Source: CAZSDU01 sp964605775 (GTDB lineage Bacteria; Bacteroidota; Bacteroidia; Bacteroidales; FEN-979). Taken from it: a stretch of DNA of 64,000 nt. Of the stretch, positions 35,193 through 44,023 are shown in pieces. Location: contig CAZSDU010000001.1 of NCBI GenBank assembly GCA_964605775.1, positions 310,001 through 374,000 of the forward strand. The letters run 5' to 3'. The position numbers were made by a program, and so were the translations under genes. The first letter of the stretch is position 1, and the number at the start of each line of letters is the position of its first letter. The notes under the pieces were generated by a model. It was not told where the DNA came from. It ran no database searches and saw only the letters and a program-made list of their open reading frames with translations.

Positions 35193-35954
35193 TTAATATA
35201 CATAATATTCCTTGGGTGTTCTTTGAAATAGCGGAATCATCCAGCACACTTTGAGGCCATAAAACTGACTGCTGTACTTTGTATTATCCGCTTTTTCGGT
35301 GTCAAAATTATATACCCTCATGCTTTTTGTCCAGGCCTGAATAAATTCAAAACCCACATAAAAATTAAGCAGGCGGGTATTCCCAAGGTAAAGGTAGCCG
35401 AGAGAAGCCGTGAGGGAAATGCCTCCGTTGAGGCGGTCGTATCCTTTTTTATAATCCCCCAGTAACTGGGGAGCAGTGTTACCCGGATTATGGATACGGA
35501 TTTTGTTTTGGAGGTAACCGCCGCCAAGCATGATCAGAAATCCCGAATTCGGGTTGGGGGAAAGCAGGGGAATAAGTTTCCCGAATTTGGCGTAAAAACT
35601 GAAACCCCGCTCATAAAACACAATATCCGCTATCATTCCGTTGGCGTCAATGACAAACCCATCCTTATTGGTGATACTCATCAGCAGGGAATCTGAGTTC
35701 TTTATCGATTGCCCAAAAAGAAAATTCCCTTCTGCTCCGATCAGCCAGTTTGATTTTGTTTTATATAAAAAGCCGCCGCCAATACTTGAATTTGAGCCGA
35801 AACGTTTGGCCAAATCCCCTCCCGGAAACTGATAGGAATAAGTGGCGTAAACCAGGGAGGTTCCGATGGCAGAATCACGGATGCTCACCTGAGCTGACAG
35901 TTCATCAAAAAAAATAAAGATGAAAAATAAGAAAATTGCAAACTTTCGGTACAT
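35193..35954 (-). CDS. predicted outer-membrane beta-barrel protein (first of pair)
   Basis: A 253-residue protein with a signal peptide ending at LSAQ. The mature part alternates polar and hydrophobic residues with many aromatic strand ends (ATYSYQFPGGDL, GFSFYAKFGKLIPL, YLGNTRLLNFYVGFEFIQAW), as expected of an outer-membrane barrel of 8-10 strands. The last residue is tyrosine (KEYYVY), although the terminal strand lacks the classical pattern ending in phenylalanine. I recognise no named family. It is 9 bases after another barrel-like gene and shares its promoter. Confidence 0.65.
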   Translation of the reverse strand: MYRKFAIFLFFIFIFFDELSAQVSIRDSAIGTSLVYATYSYQFPGGDLAKRFGSNSSIGGGFLYKTKSNWLIGAEGNFLFGQSIKNSDSLLMSITNKDGFVIDANGMIADIVFYERGFSFYAKFGKLIPLLSPNPNSGFLIMLGGGYLQNKIRIHNPGNTAPQLLGDYKKGYDRLNGGISLTASLGYLYLGNTRLLNFYVGFEFIQAWTKSMRVYNFDTEKADNTKYSSQFYGLKVCWMIPLFQRTPKEYYVY

Positions 35955-35963
35955 AATGCAGAT

Positions 35964-36734
35964 TTAAAACCTGAAAATAACACCCAGGGATGGATTCAAG
36001 GTCATGACCACTTTTTTGATGGAATATTCAATCGGAGCAGAATAGATGGGTATTTCATATTTTATCCCTGTCACCGGATCAATATATTCTTCATAACCGA
36101 TAAGCCTGGATCCGAATTGCTTTTTTAAACCCGGCCATCCTCCCAGAATTCCCAGATTTAGTTTTAACGTAAAATGATTTGAAATCGTGTATCCGAGTCC
36201 TACAGAAAATTGATAGGCGAAACCTGTTCCTATTCCATGCACATTCTGGTAATTTATGGAATCTATGATCTCCGTGAGGTTAAAATTGGAACTTGAAGCC
36301 AGGAGTACGCCTCCGAGTAATTTTACATCAAGGCTTAGGTTATTGAATGATTTCAGAAATACCGGTCCGGCCATCAGATAATGATTTGACCATGCTCCAT
36401 CCCCTAAAGGATATCGGGTTCCATCAGGGAAAATGTTTTTTGCGGCAGCTTTCAGTTGATTTTGCTGAAAAGTGTACTGAACTGCCAGTCCGAAATTATT
36501 TTTTCCCATCCAGTCAAAAGTAAACTGGGCTATCCAGCCGTTTCCCGCATAACCTGATTTCTTGTTGGTAGAATCTGTGTTTGAATAATTTCCGAAGGCC
36601 ACAGCATAACCGGCTGTGAACTCAAGCGCCATATTTTTACTGATGGTTGTTTTGACAACATGCGCTTGGGTTGTCTGTGAAAACAAAGAGAATACCGGCA
36701 GACAGAAGCAGAGGAAGAGAACTGCTTTTTTCAT
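35964..36734 (-). CDS. predicted outer-membrane beta-barrel protein (second of pair)
   Basis: A 256-residue protein with signal peptide MKKAVLFLCFCLPVFSLFSQ. The body is built of alternating strands (MALEFTAGYAVAFGNYS, NNFGLAVQYTFQQNQL, LSLDVKLLGGVLLASS, HFTLKLNLGILGGWPGL) and ends with MTLNPSLGVIFRF, a textbook C-terminal barrel strand finishing in phenylalanine. The function is unknown. It is the first gene of a likely unit with the second barrel, waaA and the phosphatase. The -7 box at 36754-36761 is 20 bases upstream. Confidence 0.7.
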   Translation of the reverse strand: MKKAVLFLCFCLPVFSLFSQTTQAHVVKTTISKNMALEFTAGYAVAFGNYSNTDSTNKKSGYAGNGWIAQFTFDWMGKNNFGLAVQYTFQQNQLKAAAKNIFPDGTRYPLGDGAWSNHYLMAGPVFLKSFNNLSLDVKLLGGVLLASSSNFNLTEIIDSINYQNVHGIGTGFAYQFSVGLGYTISNHFTLKLNLGILGGWPGLKKQFGSRLIGYEEYIDPVTGIKYEIPIYSAPIEYSIKKVVMTLNPSLGVIFRF

Positions 36735-36753
36735 AAAGATGCTTTTAGGACTA

Positions 36754-36761
36754 CAAATTTA
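36754..36761 (-). promoter_or_regulatory. candidate -7 box for the outer-membrane protein/waaA unit
   Basis: CAAATTTA reads TAAATTTG on the minus strand, 20 bases before the ATG at 36734. It is only 3 bases from a plus-strand -7 box, so the divergent promoters are mutually exclusive in space. Confidence 0.5.
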
Positions 36762-36764
36762 GTG

Positions 36765-36772
36765 TATTTTTG
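36765..36772 (+). promoter_or_regulatory. candidate -7 box for the C69 peptidase gene
   Basis: TATTTTTG matches TAnnTTTG, giving a leader of about 65 bases before the ATG at 36841. The -33 region lacks a clear TTG. Confidence 0.45.
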
Positions 36773-36840
36773 CAAGTGTTACCTTTATCTGCTATGGTGA
36801 AGGCACAGAAACTTTATTATTCATTAAATCAACTACTTTT

Positions 36841-38523
36841 ATGCGAAAAATAATCATCTCTTCCCTGCTGTTATTGCTGGTGATCGGTTTTCATTACCAC
36901 ACCCTGGCATGTACCAATTTTATCATTACCAAAGGCGCTTCTGTTGATGGTTCTGTGATGATCACCTATTCGGCTGATTCCCATCAGCTCTATGGTGAAC
37001 TTTATTTCTGGCCGGCACGGGATTATCCTGCCGGGACTATGGTTGATGTGATTGAATGGGATACCCATAAACCCCTGGGCAAAATTCCCCAGGTGAGGCA
37101 TACTTATTCCGTGGTAGGGAACATGAATGAACACCAGCTTGCCATTGGCGAAACCACTTTCGGAGGACGAGAAGAGTTGCACACTCAAAAAGGAGGCATT
37201 GTGGATTATGGCACTTTGATATATTTCTCTCTTCAGCGTGCAAAGAATGCCAGGGAAGCCATTCAGGTGATGGGGGAAATGGTTGCTTCCTATGGATATG
37301 CCAGTGAAGGTGAATCTTTTTCAATTTCTGATCCGAATGAAGCCTGGATTCTGGAAATGATAGGCAAGGGTGAAGGCCAGAAGGGGGCTGTATGGGTAGC
37401 CCTGCGCATTCCCGACGGGTACATCAGCGGGCATGCCAATCAGGCCAGAATCACACAATTTCCGCTCAATGATCCTGAAAACTGTATCTATTCTCCAGAT
37501 GTCATCAGCTTTGCCCGTGAAAAAGGCTGGTTCGACGGCAGCGATGCTGAATTCAGCTTTTCCGACACCTATGCTCCTGTCACTTTCAGCGGCGCCCGTG
37601 CCTGCGAGGCCAGGGTCTGGGCGATGTTCAACCGGGTGAATGCCAATATGGGTCAATATGAAAATTATGCCATGGGGCATCTAATAAAAGGAAAATGGGG
37701 TTACACCCAGAATCGTATGCCGCTCTGGATTAAGCCGGATAAAAAAATCTCCGCCCATGATGTCATGGAGCTCATGCGCGACCATTACGAAGGAACAAAG
37801 ATGGATATGACTTACGACATCGGTGCCGGTCCTTTTCAATGCCCCTACCGCTGGCGTCCGATGACCTGGAAAGTGGATAGTGTAAACTATGTTCATGAAC
37901 GCGCTACTTCTACTCAGCAAACGGGATTTGTTTTTGTGGCCCAGAGCCGTTCCTGGCTTCCTGATCCCATAGGAGGCATTTTCTGGTTCGGTGTTGATGA
38001 TACATATACTACGGTTTATACTCCTATGTATTGCGGCATCACAAAGGTTCCTCATTCCTTTGCCGCTGGCAACGGAGATATGCTGACCTATTCCCCAACC
38101 TCTGCCTTCTGGACATTCAGCATGGTTTCCAACTGGGCTTATTCCCGATATAACTATATGATCAAAGACATTCAACCGGTACAACGTGAACTTGAAACCA
38201 GATTCATTTCAGAAACTGCTGACGTTGATAAAAAAGCAGCAGAACTGTATAAAACCGATAAAAACGCTGCCCGGAAATACCTGACCGATTATTCCGTTAA
38301 AACAGGAGATGCCACGGTGAAAAGATGGCAGGAATTATTCCAATACCTTTTGGTGAAATACATTGACGGGAATATTAAAAAAGAAAAAGACGGTAAATTT
38401 GAAACCAATGGCTATGGGATTCCACTGATGCCTTCCCAACCAGGTTACCCTGAATGGTGGTTGCGTGAAATCGTAAAACAACACGGAGATGTCATCCTTC
38501 AGACTGGCCCCTCCGGTCACTGA
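36841..38523 (+). CDS. C69 family peptidase (dipeptidase-like)
   Basis: A 560-residue Ntn-type hydrolase of family C69. A signal-like N-terminus runs to LACTNF; Cys24 would become the N-terminal nucleophile after cleavage, followed by FIITKGASVDGS as in the family. Other landmarks are GETTFGGREELH, SISDPNEAWILEMIGKG and EGTKMDMT. The C-terminal 120 residues are helical. The protein is probably exported to the periplasm and cleaves dipeptides, by family analogy. It stands alone between its own -7 box and a strong terminator at 38539-38575. Confidence 0.87.
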   Translation: MRKIIISSLLLLLVIGFHYHTLACTNFIITKGASVDGSVMITYSADSHQLYGELYFWPARDYPAGTMVDVIEWDTHKPLGKIPQVRHTYSVVGNMNEHQLAIGETTFGGREELHTQKGGIVDYGTLIYFSLQRAKNAREAIQVMGEMVASYGYASEGESFSISDPNEAWILEMIGKGEGQKGAVWVALRIPDGYISGHANQARITQFPLNDPENCIYSPDVISFAREKGWFDGSDAEFSFSDTYAPVTFSGARACEARVWAMFNRVNANMGQYENYAMGHLIKGKWGYTQNRMPLWIKPDKKISAHDVMELMRDHYEGTKMDMTYDIGAGPFQCPYRWRPMTWKVDSVNYVHERATSTQQTGFVFVAQSRSWLPDPIGGIFWFGVDDTYTTVYTPMYCGITKVPHSFAAGNGDMLTYSPTSAFWTFSMVSNWAYSRYNYMIKDIQPVQRELETRFISETADVDKKAAELYKTDKNAARKYLTDYSVKTGDATVKRWQELFQYLLVKYIDGNIKKEKDGKFETNGYGIPLMPSQPGYPEWWLREIVKQHGDVILQTGPSGH

Positions 38524-38538
38524 TTTTTACTGCCCCGA

Positions 38539-38575
38539 AAAAACAGGATATCTGAACAAGGTATCCTGTTTTTAT
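38539..38575 (+). terminator. intrinsic terminator after the C69 peptidase gene
   Basis: AACAGGATA pairs with TATCCTGTT across an 11-base loop, and flanking A and T runs extend the stem. The right arm is followed by a T-rich tail. It is the most convincing terminator in the window. Confidence 0.8.
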
Positions 38576-38577
38576 TT

Positions 38578-38585
38578 TATATTTG
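38578..38585 (+). promoter_or_regulatory. candidate -7 box for the coiled-coil protein/pfkA pair
   Basis: TATATTTG, directly after the terminator T-run and 28 bases before the ATG at 38614. The -33 element would fall within the terminator and no TTG is obvious. Confidence 0.5.
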
Positions 38586-38613
38586 CAGCTATAATCCTGT
38601 AAAAACATCTTTT

Positions 38614-39513
38614 ATGGAAGAGCAAACATCAAGCTCCCGGAATTATAAAATCTATTTATCCATCCTTGCCATTCTCATCCTGATCCTGATCTTCTGGCTT
38701 ATCATCCAGCGATCGCAACTGATGCGGCTGGTGAAAGAAAAGGAAACAGAAAAAACCGAATTACAGCAGGAACTGGATTCCCTGATGAAAGAACACAATA
38801 AAATCAAAGTTTCTTATGGGGCTTTATCCGATTCTCTGGCTACCAAGGACAGCATTATCCAGAAAAACGCCATCGAAATAAAAAAACTCCTGGATACCCA
38901 ATGGGAATATAATAAGATCCGAAAAAAACTGACCATGTTGCAGACCATTGCACAGGGTTATGTGCACCAGATGGATTCCCTGTATACCGTTAACCGCCAG
39001 CTGACCGTTGAAAATGAAAGGATACGTCAGGAAGTTAAAACTGAACAGAATCGTAACACCAGCCTGATGAAAGACAAAGAAGCGCTGACCGAAAAAATGA
39101 ACCAGGCTGCCTATATCAAAGCATATGATGTTAACGTCAGGGCATTCAAGCTGAAATCCGGTGGTAATAAAGAACAACTGACCGATAAGGCTAACCGTAC
39201 CGACCGCCTCAGGGTATGCTTCACCCTGAGTGAAAATCCCCTGGTGAACCCAGGTAAGAAAATGGTTTTCGTGAGCATCAAACGACCCGATGATGTGATC
39301 GTGACCAAAAGCAAATACGACACCTTTATTATCAACGGACAAACCCTGCCTTATTCGCTCAGGGAAGATATTTCCTACGAAGGAAAAGCCATTAATCTCT
39401 GTCTGGACTGGACCAAGAAAGACAATGACAAACCCGCCATGAAAGGGAAATATTCCGTTTCGGTTTTCGTAGATGGAAAAGAAATCGGTGAAGGCCGTTT
39501 TGAACTGAAATAA
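38614..39513 (+). CDS. membrane-anchored coiled-coil protein, unknown function
   Basis: A 299-residue protein with one N-terminal membrane helix (about 12-32) and a long charged coiled coil (about 35-170) rich in Glu, Lys and Leu heptads. A C-terminal beta-rich domain follows (about 175-299: IKAYDVNVRAFKLKSGGNK, TDRLRVCFTLSENPL, YSVSVFVDGKEIGEGRFELK). By orientation the coiled coil is probably periplasmic. I do not recognise a characterised family, though similar proteins occur in Bacteroidota. It is 7 bases upstream of pfkA and is probably co-transcribed with it. Confidence 0.65.
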   Translation: MEEQTSSSRNYKIYLSILAILILILIFWLIIQRSQLMRLVKEKETEKTELQQELDSLMKEHNKIKVSYGALSDSLATKDSIIQKNAIEIKKLLDTQWEYNKIRKKLTMLQTIAQGYVHQMDSLYTVNRQLTVENERIRQEVKTEQNRNTSLMKDKEALTEKMNQAAYIKAYDVNVRAFKLKSGGNKEQLTDKANRTDRLRVCFTLSENPLVNPGKKMVFVSIKRPDDVIVTKSKYDTFIINGQTLPYSLREDISYEGKAINLCLDWTKKDNDKPAMKGKYSVSVFVDGKEIGEGRFELK

Positions 39514-39520
39514 TCCAAAG

Positions 39521-40543
39521 ATGAAAATCGGAATTCTTACTGCCGGAGGTGACTGTCCCGGTATCAATGCGGCCATCCGGGGCGTTGGAAAAACTGCTAT
39601 TCTGGAATATGGAATGGAGGTGATCGGAATTTCCTCCGGATTTCTTGGACTGATCAATCAGGAATATGTTCAGTTGGATGAAAACCAGCTTTCGGGAATT
39701 CTGACCCTGGGCGGTACCATTCTGGGGACTTCTCGCGAAAATCCTTTTAAAAAGGGTAGTTCCCTTAATGCCATTGACAAGCCAAAACTAATTAAAAAAC
39801 ATTATCATGAAATGGGGCTGGACGCCCTGGTCTGTATCGGAGGGAACGGCACTCAGCGGACAGCCGACATGCTATCCCGGGAGGGGCTGAATGTCATCGG
39901 TATTCCCAAAACCATCGACAATGATGTATGGGGAACAGATGTCACTTTCGGATTTGATTCCGCGCTGATGATCACTACTGATGCCATCGACCGCCTCCAT
40001 ACCACAGCCAACAGCCATAAACGCATCATGGTCATTGAAGTGATGGGTCATCATGCCGGCTGGCTTGCGCTTTACAGCGGAATGGCAGGCGGCGGAGATG
40101 TCATTCTTTTACCGGAAATTGATTTTGACATTCATGTGGTAGCAAAATGCCTGAAAAAAAGAACCATCAATAAAAAACCCTATTCCATCGTGGTGGTTGC
40201 CGAAGGGATTTCCACACCCAAAGGAGAATCTGCTGCACGTTATATCTCCGACAGCATCAGCGAGCTGACCGGGCTGGAAACCAGGGAAACCATTCTCGGG
40301 TATATTCAGCGTGGAGGAAGCCCCTCTCCTATGGATAGAATACTGGCAACCCGCTATGGGGCCCATGCTGTTGAACTGATCGCCCAGAAAAAATTCGGAC
40401 ACATGGTCTCCCTGAAAGGAAATGCCATTACTTCTGTTCCCCTGTCTGAAGTGGGAGGGAAACTACGTCTTGTTCCTGTTGATCATCCTTTAATCGAAAA
40501 ATCCCGACGTATGGATATCTGCTTTGGGATGGATGGACGCTAA
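39521..40543 (+). CDS. pfkA: 6-phosphofructokinase (PfkA superfamily, mixed-substrate-like group)
   Basis: A 340-residue phosphofructokinase forming fructose 1,6-bisphosphate in glycolysis. Landmarks are ILTAGGDCPGINAAIRG, GTSRENPF, catalytic PKTIDNDVWGTD with Asp133, TFGFDSAL, EVMGHHAGWLAL and GYIQRGGSPSPMDR. The phosphoryl-donor loop reads GGNGTQ (Asn109, Gly110) instead of the common GGDGS/T. Gly110 is at the position linked to ATP use, whereas Asp there marks PPi enzymes, so ATP is favoured but not certain. The TDxTFGFDS context is like the group III (mixed) enzymes. It converges with recJ, the stops overlapping by 4 bases. Confidence 0.92.
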   Translation: MKIGILTAGGDCPGINAAIRGVGKTAILEYGMEVIGISSGFLGLINQEYVQLDENQLSGILTLGGTILGTSRENPFKKGSSLNAIDKPKLIKKHYHEMGLDALVCIGGNGTQRTADMLSREGLNVIGIPKTIDNDVWGTDVTFGFDSALMITTDAIDRLHTTANSHKRIMVIEVMGHHAGWLALYSGMAGGGDVILLPEIDFDIHVVAKCLKKRTINKKPYSIVVVAEGISTPKGESAARYISDSISELTGLETRETILGYIQRGGSPSPMDRILATRYGAHAVELIAQKKFGHMVSLKGNAITSVPLSEVGGKLRLVPVDHPLIEKSRRMDICFGMDGR

Positions 40544-42285
40544 CCACCGAATTTCACATCTTTAATATTCAACTGCAGGGTCACGGATCCGTTCCATTCA
40601 TTTTCTTCAACATGATAACAGATATTGAATGGAATTCCTTTATCAATTTTAAAGAAGTGCTCGCCCTGCTGGAAAGCAATGGCAGAGAAAGGACCGCCAT
40701 TCACATCAGGATGAACCACACATAATTTCAAATGGTTTTTCCCAACTATCTTTGATCCACCCGTATCCATCACGCCTTCTGTCAGGAAAAGCGGAGTCAT
40801 GTTCCCGGGGCCAAAAGGAGCAAATTGTTTCAGCACATTGTAAAAGCGTGAACTGATATGATTGAGGGGAAGCTGTGAGTCAATTTCCAGTTCCGGAACC
40901 AGTTGCACTCCCTGGAGTTTTGCTTCCACAACCTCCTCAAATTTCTTCCGGAATGCCTCAAAGTTTTCTGGTTTAAGCGATAATCCGGCAGCAAATTTAT
41001 GACCTCCGAAATGCTCTAGGTAGGAAGAACAGGCATCAATGGCCTCATAGATATCAAAATCCCTGACCGAACGGGCTGAACCGGTCATCAGACCATTGGA
41101 ATGGGTAAACACGATCGTCGGACGATAAAAGGTTTCGGTAAGCCGGGAAGCCACAATTCCGATGACCCCCTTATGCCAGTCAGGGTGATCGATCACCGTC
41201 GATCTGGCCTGAAGAAGCCGGGTAGAATTCCCGATCATGGCAATGGCCTGTTGCGTGGCAAGGGTGTCCAGATCCTTTCGTTCCTTATTGTAATTGTTGA
41301 TCTGTACGCCCAGGCGATGCGCCTCCCGGGGATCCTGAGTAATCAACAGCCTGACAGAATTTTTCCCGCTTTCAATCCTTCCTGCAGCATTGATGCGGGG
41401 ACCAATTAAAAATACCAGGTCAGAAATCGTCAGTTCCCTGTTAAAGGCAAACCCGTTATTGACTTCTTCTCTTTTCACCACCCCTGAGTATTTGAGCAGG
41501 GCCTCAATCCCCGGACGGGGACAGGTATTCACCAGTTTTAACCCGAAATGGGCAAGAATACGATTTTCCCCGGTGATATCCACGATATCGGACGCGATAC
41601 TGATCACGACCAGGTCAAGGTATTGGATCAGGTCATCAAACGGGATATTGTTTTTCTGGGCATACGCCTGAATCAGCTTAAATCCGATACCGCAACCGGA
41701 GAGTTCCTTATAGGGATAGGGGCAATCGCCGCGTTTCGGGTCAAGTACCGCGATCGCAGACGGAAGTTCAGCCCCGGGGCGATGATGATCACATATAATG
41801 AAATCTATGCCTTTGGAAGCGGCATAGGCGATTTTTTCCACCGCTTTAATGCCACAATCCAGGGCAATGATCAGGGAAAAGCCCTGTTCGAAGGCAAAAT
41901 CTATCCCCTGGAAAGAAATCCCATAGCCTTCAATGTAACGATCGGGAATATAAAAATCCAGTTGATCTGTGATTTTATGAAGAAAAGTATAGACGAGTGC
42001 AACCGCTGAAGTGCCATCCACGTCATAATCCCCGTAAACCAGAATTTTTTCTCTCCCTGCCAAAGCCTGACTGATACGATCAATGGCACTGTCCATATCG
42101 CGCATCAGAAAGGGATCGTGTAACGCGGTCAGGGATGGTCGAAAAAACACCCTGGCCTCGTCAAATGTTGTCACTCCCCTTTGCACCAGTAAATTGGCAA
42201 GACAGGAATCAATCCCCAGGGCTTTCGCCAAACCACCTACAATCTCCGGATCCCCCTGAGATTTAATCACCCAACGTTTTTCCAT
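40540..42285 (-). CDS. recJ: single-stranded-DNA exonuclease RecJ
   Basis: A 581-residue 5'-3' single-strand exonuclease used in recombination and repair. The DHH phosphoesterase motifs are present: LVYGDYDVDGTSAVAL near 65-80, LDCGIKAVE, FIICDHHRPG (the DHH motif) and GGHKFAAGLSL of the DHHA1 domain, followed by the OB-fold region. The start at 42285 (MEKRWVIKSQGD) was preferred to one nine codons earlier because homologous proteins begin near this point. It is cytoplasmic, with its 3' end overlapping that of pfkA. Confidence 0.94.
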   Translation of the reverse strand: MEKRWVIKSQGDPEIVGGLAKALGIDSCLANLLVQRGVTTFDEARVFFRPSLTALHDPFLMRDMDSAIDRISQALAGREKILVYGDYDVDGTSAVALVYTFLHKITDQLDFYIPDRYIEGYGISFQGIDFAFEQGFSLIIALDCGIKAVEKIAYAASKGIDFIICDHHRPGAELPSAIAVLDPKRGDCPYPYKELSGCGIGFKLIQAYAQKNNIPFDDLIQYLDLVVISIASDIVDITGENRILAHFGLKLVNTCPRPGIEALLKYSGVVKREEVNNGFAFNRELTISDLVFLIGPRINAAGRIESGKNSVRLLITQDPREAHRLGVQINNYNKERKDLDTLATQQAIAMIGNSTRLLQARSTVIDHPDWHKGVIGIVASRLTETFYRPTIVFTHSNGLMTGSARSVRDFDIYEAIDACSSYLEHFGGHKFAAGLSLKPENFEAFRKKFEEVVEAKLQGVQLVPELEIDSQLPLNHISSRFYNVLKQFAPFGPGNMTPLFLTEGVMDTGGSKIVGKNHLKLCVVHPDVNGGPFSAIAFQQGEHFFKIDKGIPFNICYHVEENEWNGSVTLQLNIKDVKFGG

Positions 42286-42357
42286 ACTTTTTTTGCTATG
42301 GCTAAAATACAAAATTATCAGTTGGAAAGTGAATTTTAATAAGAATTTATCCCTGAA

Positions 42358-42388
42358 TTGTCAAATCAAAGTTTATTGGCTAACTTTG
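42358..42388 (+). promoter_or_regulatory. promoter for the YCF48-like repeat protein gene
   Basis: TTG at 42358-42360, a 20-base spacer, then TAACTTTG at 42381-42388: a full Bacteroidota -33/-7 arrangement, 25 bases before the ATG at 42414. The spacing is ideal. Confidence 0.75.
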
Positions 42389-42413
42389 TTAATTCATCAA
42401 TTCCGTGCTAAAA

Positions 42414-43868
42414 ATGAAATCTATTATCGCATTTTTTCAGATCATACTACTTTGCATTTCCGGTTTCTCACAGCGCAACTGGTCCTGGTATAATCCCTTC
42501 CCGGATGGTTATCACCTGAATGATATTGTTTTCACTTCTGCGACGAATGGCTGGGCTGTCGGAGATGCGGGAAAATTGATGCATTATAATGGTCAAAAAT
42601 GGGTAGTGTCAGAAAAATATACAAATGGTGGGCTGAGGGGGCTTTTTTTTCTTGACGAAAATCACGGTTGGGCTGTAGGAGGCAACCGGGTGATTTTGAA
42701 ATATACAGATGGTTTATGGTCTGTGAATAATCCTGAATCAAATTTACATCTCTATGCCGTTTTTTTTACGAGTGAAAATAATGGCTGGGCCGTTGGAGAG
42801 GTAAGAATGCATTATACCGGAAATCAATGGATTACCATCGACACTATCGGATATTCTGGAATTACAGATCTCTTTTTTACTGATGAGAATAATGGCTGGG
42901 CAGGTGGATCCCAAAAATTTTATCATTACGATACTACAGGCTGGCATTGGTATTCTCTGGGATTTAGCGATTATTATTCCGTCAACGCTATATTCTTCCT
43001 GGATTCTGCCCAGGGTTGGATTGGCGGACGATATGGAGATGACTATAAATACATCAAGAAATATAGCGGAACAAATTGGTCCATGAGCAGTTCTCCCCCT
43101 ATAATTTCTAATGACCTCTTCTTCAATACCCCTTCACATGGATGGAGTTGCGGAGACATTGGATACATGCAAATGACCGATAGTACTATATGGGAATATA
43201 CGGGTGGTCATTGGATTGGCTCTTATATCAGTTATGGCATACCCAATTCCCTGGCAGTACTTGATTCTACTGATCTGTACGTGGCGACTGAGTACGGCCA
43301 TATTCTGTATCATGATTCATCGGGCTGGAACTTGTCTAATTCATTATCAGAAGGGAAGACGGAGCTTTCTTTTCCTGACACGTCCCATGGCTGGGCTGTG
43401 GGTGAAGGCAAAAATATACTTCACTTTACTCATGGGAACTGGACCATTGATACTTCTTTTAAGACAACCCGATTTGAGCATATTCATTTTTCTGATTCCG
43501 TTCATGGAATTGCTTCCGGAAGATTAGCCGACACTTCTGGCCTCTATGCCATTTATCAGTATTCCGATGGTCAATGGCATTTTATCACCGATACTATCCA
43601 TATTGCAATTAAATCCGTTTTCTGTTTTTCCAACGGGAATGCATGGTTATCGGGCACAAGTGCTTATGGCTCGAATATCATCAAACTGAACAATAACATA
43701 CTTACTTATTCCTCCTTAACCGATTATAACAAGGTTATATCATTAAGCTTTACGGATCAGGAGAATGGCTGGGCTATTGGTAAAACATCAAATTTTGAAA
43801 GTTCGATCCTCCATTATCAAGGTGGCCAATGGATTTCTGAACTGACAACATCTATAACTTATTTATAG
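42414..43868 (+). CDS. secreted YCF48-like beta-propeller repeat protein, C-terminus lost by frameshift
   Basis: A 484-residue reading frame with signal peptide MKSIIAFFQIILLCISGFSQ. The rest consists of about ten 45-residue repeats built on the motif NGWAVG (also HGWAVGG, NGWAGGS, QGWIGGR, HGWSCGD), each ending in a tryptophan-rich strand, as in YCF48/BNR-type propellers. The frame stops after SELTTSITYL, but a T9SS sorting-domain remnant continues in another frame (43841-44008). The intact ancestor was therefore a T9SS-exported surface protein; this copy would be secreted only to the periplasm unless the shift is a sequencing or assembly error. The propeller ligand is unknown. Confidence 0.7.
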   Translation: MKSIIAFFQIILLCISGFSQRNWSWYNPFPDGYHLNDIVFTSATNGWAVGDAGKLMHYNGQKWVVSEKYTNGGLRGLFFLDENHGWAVGGNRVILKYTDGLWSVNNPESNLHLYAVFFTSENNGWAVGEVRMHYTGNQWITIDTIGYSGITDLFFTDENNGWAGGSQKFYHYDTTGWHWYSLGFSDYYSVNAIFFLDSAQGWIGGRYGDDYKYIKKYSGTNWSMSSSPPIISNDLFFNTPSHGWSCGDIGYMQMTDSTIWEYTGGHWIGSYISYGIPNSLAVLDSTDLYVATEYGHILYHDSSGWNLSNSLSEGKTELSFPDTSHGWAVGEGKNILHFTHGNWTIDTSFKTTRFEHIHFSDSVHGIASGRLADTSGLYAIYQYSDGQWHFITDTIHIAIKSVFCFSNGNAWLSGTSAYGSNIIKLNNNILTYSSLTDYNKVISLSFTDQENGWAIGKTSNFESSILHYQGGQWISELTTSITYL

Positions 43869-44008
43869 ATAAGGTATTTGCCAACGAAATCATAGAGGGT
43901 AGGCTAGAACAAGAGATCAATATCTCTGATTGGGCAAATGGAATGTACCTTGTAAGGTTATTGCATAATAAAAAAGAAGTGGCGATTAAAAAATTGATCA
44001 TTTACTGA
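43841..44008 (+). pseudogene. out-of-frame remnant of a T9SS type A sorting domain
   Basis: Read in the third frame after a TGA at 43838-43840, this stretch gives IYNLFIDKVFANEIIEG and then ISDWANGMYLVRLL and KKEVAIKKLIIY before a TGA. That is the C-terminal two-thirds of a T9SS type A sorting domain. The N-terminal NPxxD-type part is missing, so both a deletion and a frame change separate it from the repeat protein. Confidence 0.75.
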
Positions 44009-44023
44009 TTTTCCCACGAAATT

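Noticed and set aside
35176..35247. A longer N-terminus for WaaA
   Set aside because: The extra 24 codons overlap the upstream outer-membrane protein gene and are not like the usual membrane-helix start; the ATG at 35175 fits the family.
38824..39657. A 277-codon open frame on the minus strand
   Set aside because: It lies antisense to the coiled-coil protein gene and the pfkA start, and its translation has no recognisable motif. The Lys/Glu-rich codons of the true gene leave few stops on the other strand.
42414..43868. YCF48 similarity taken as evidence of photosynthesis
   Set aside because: The repeats are generic propeller motifs common in secreted Bacteroidota proteins, and the gene carried a T9SS sorting tail.
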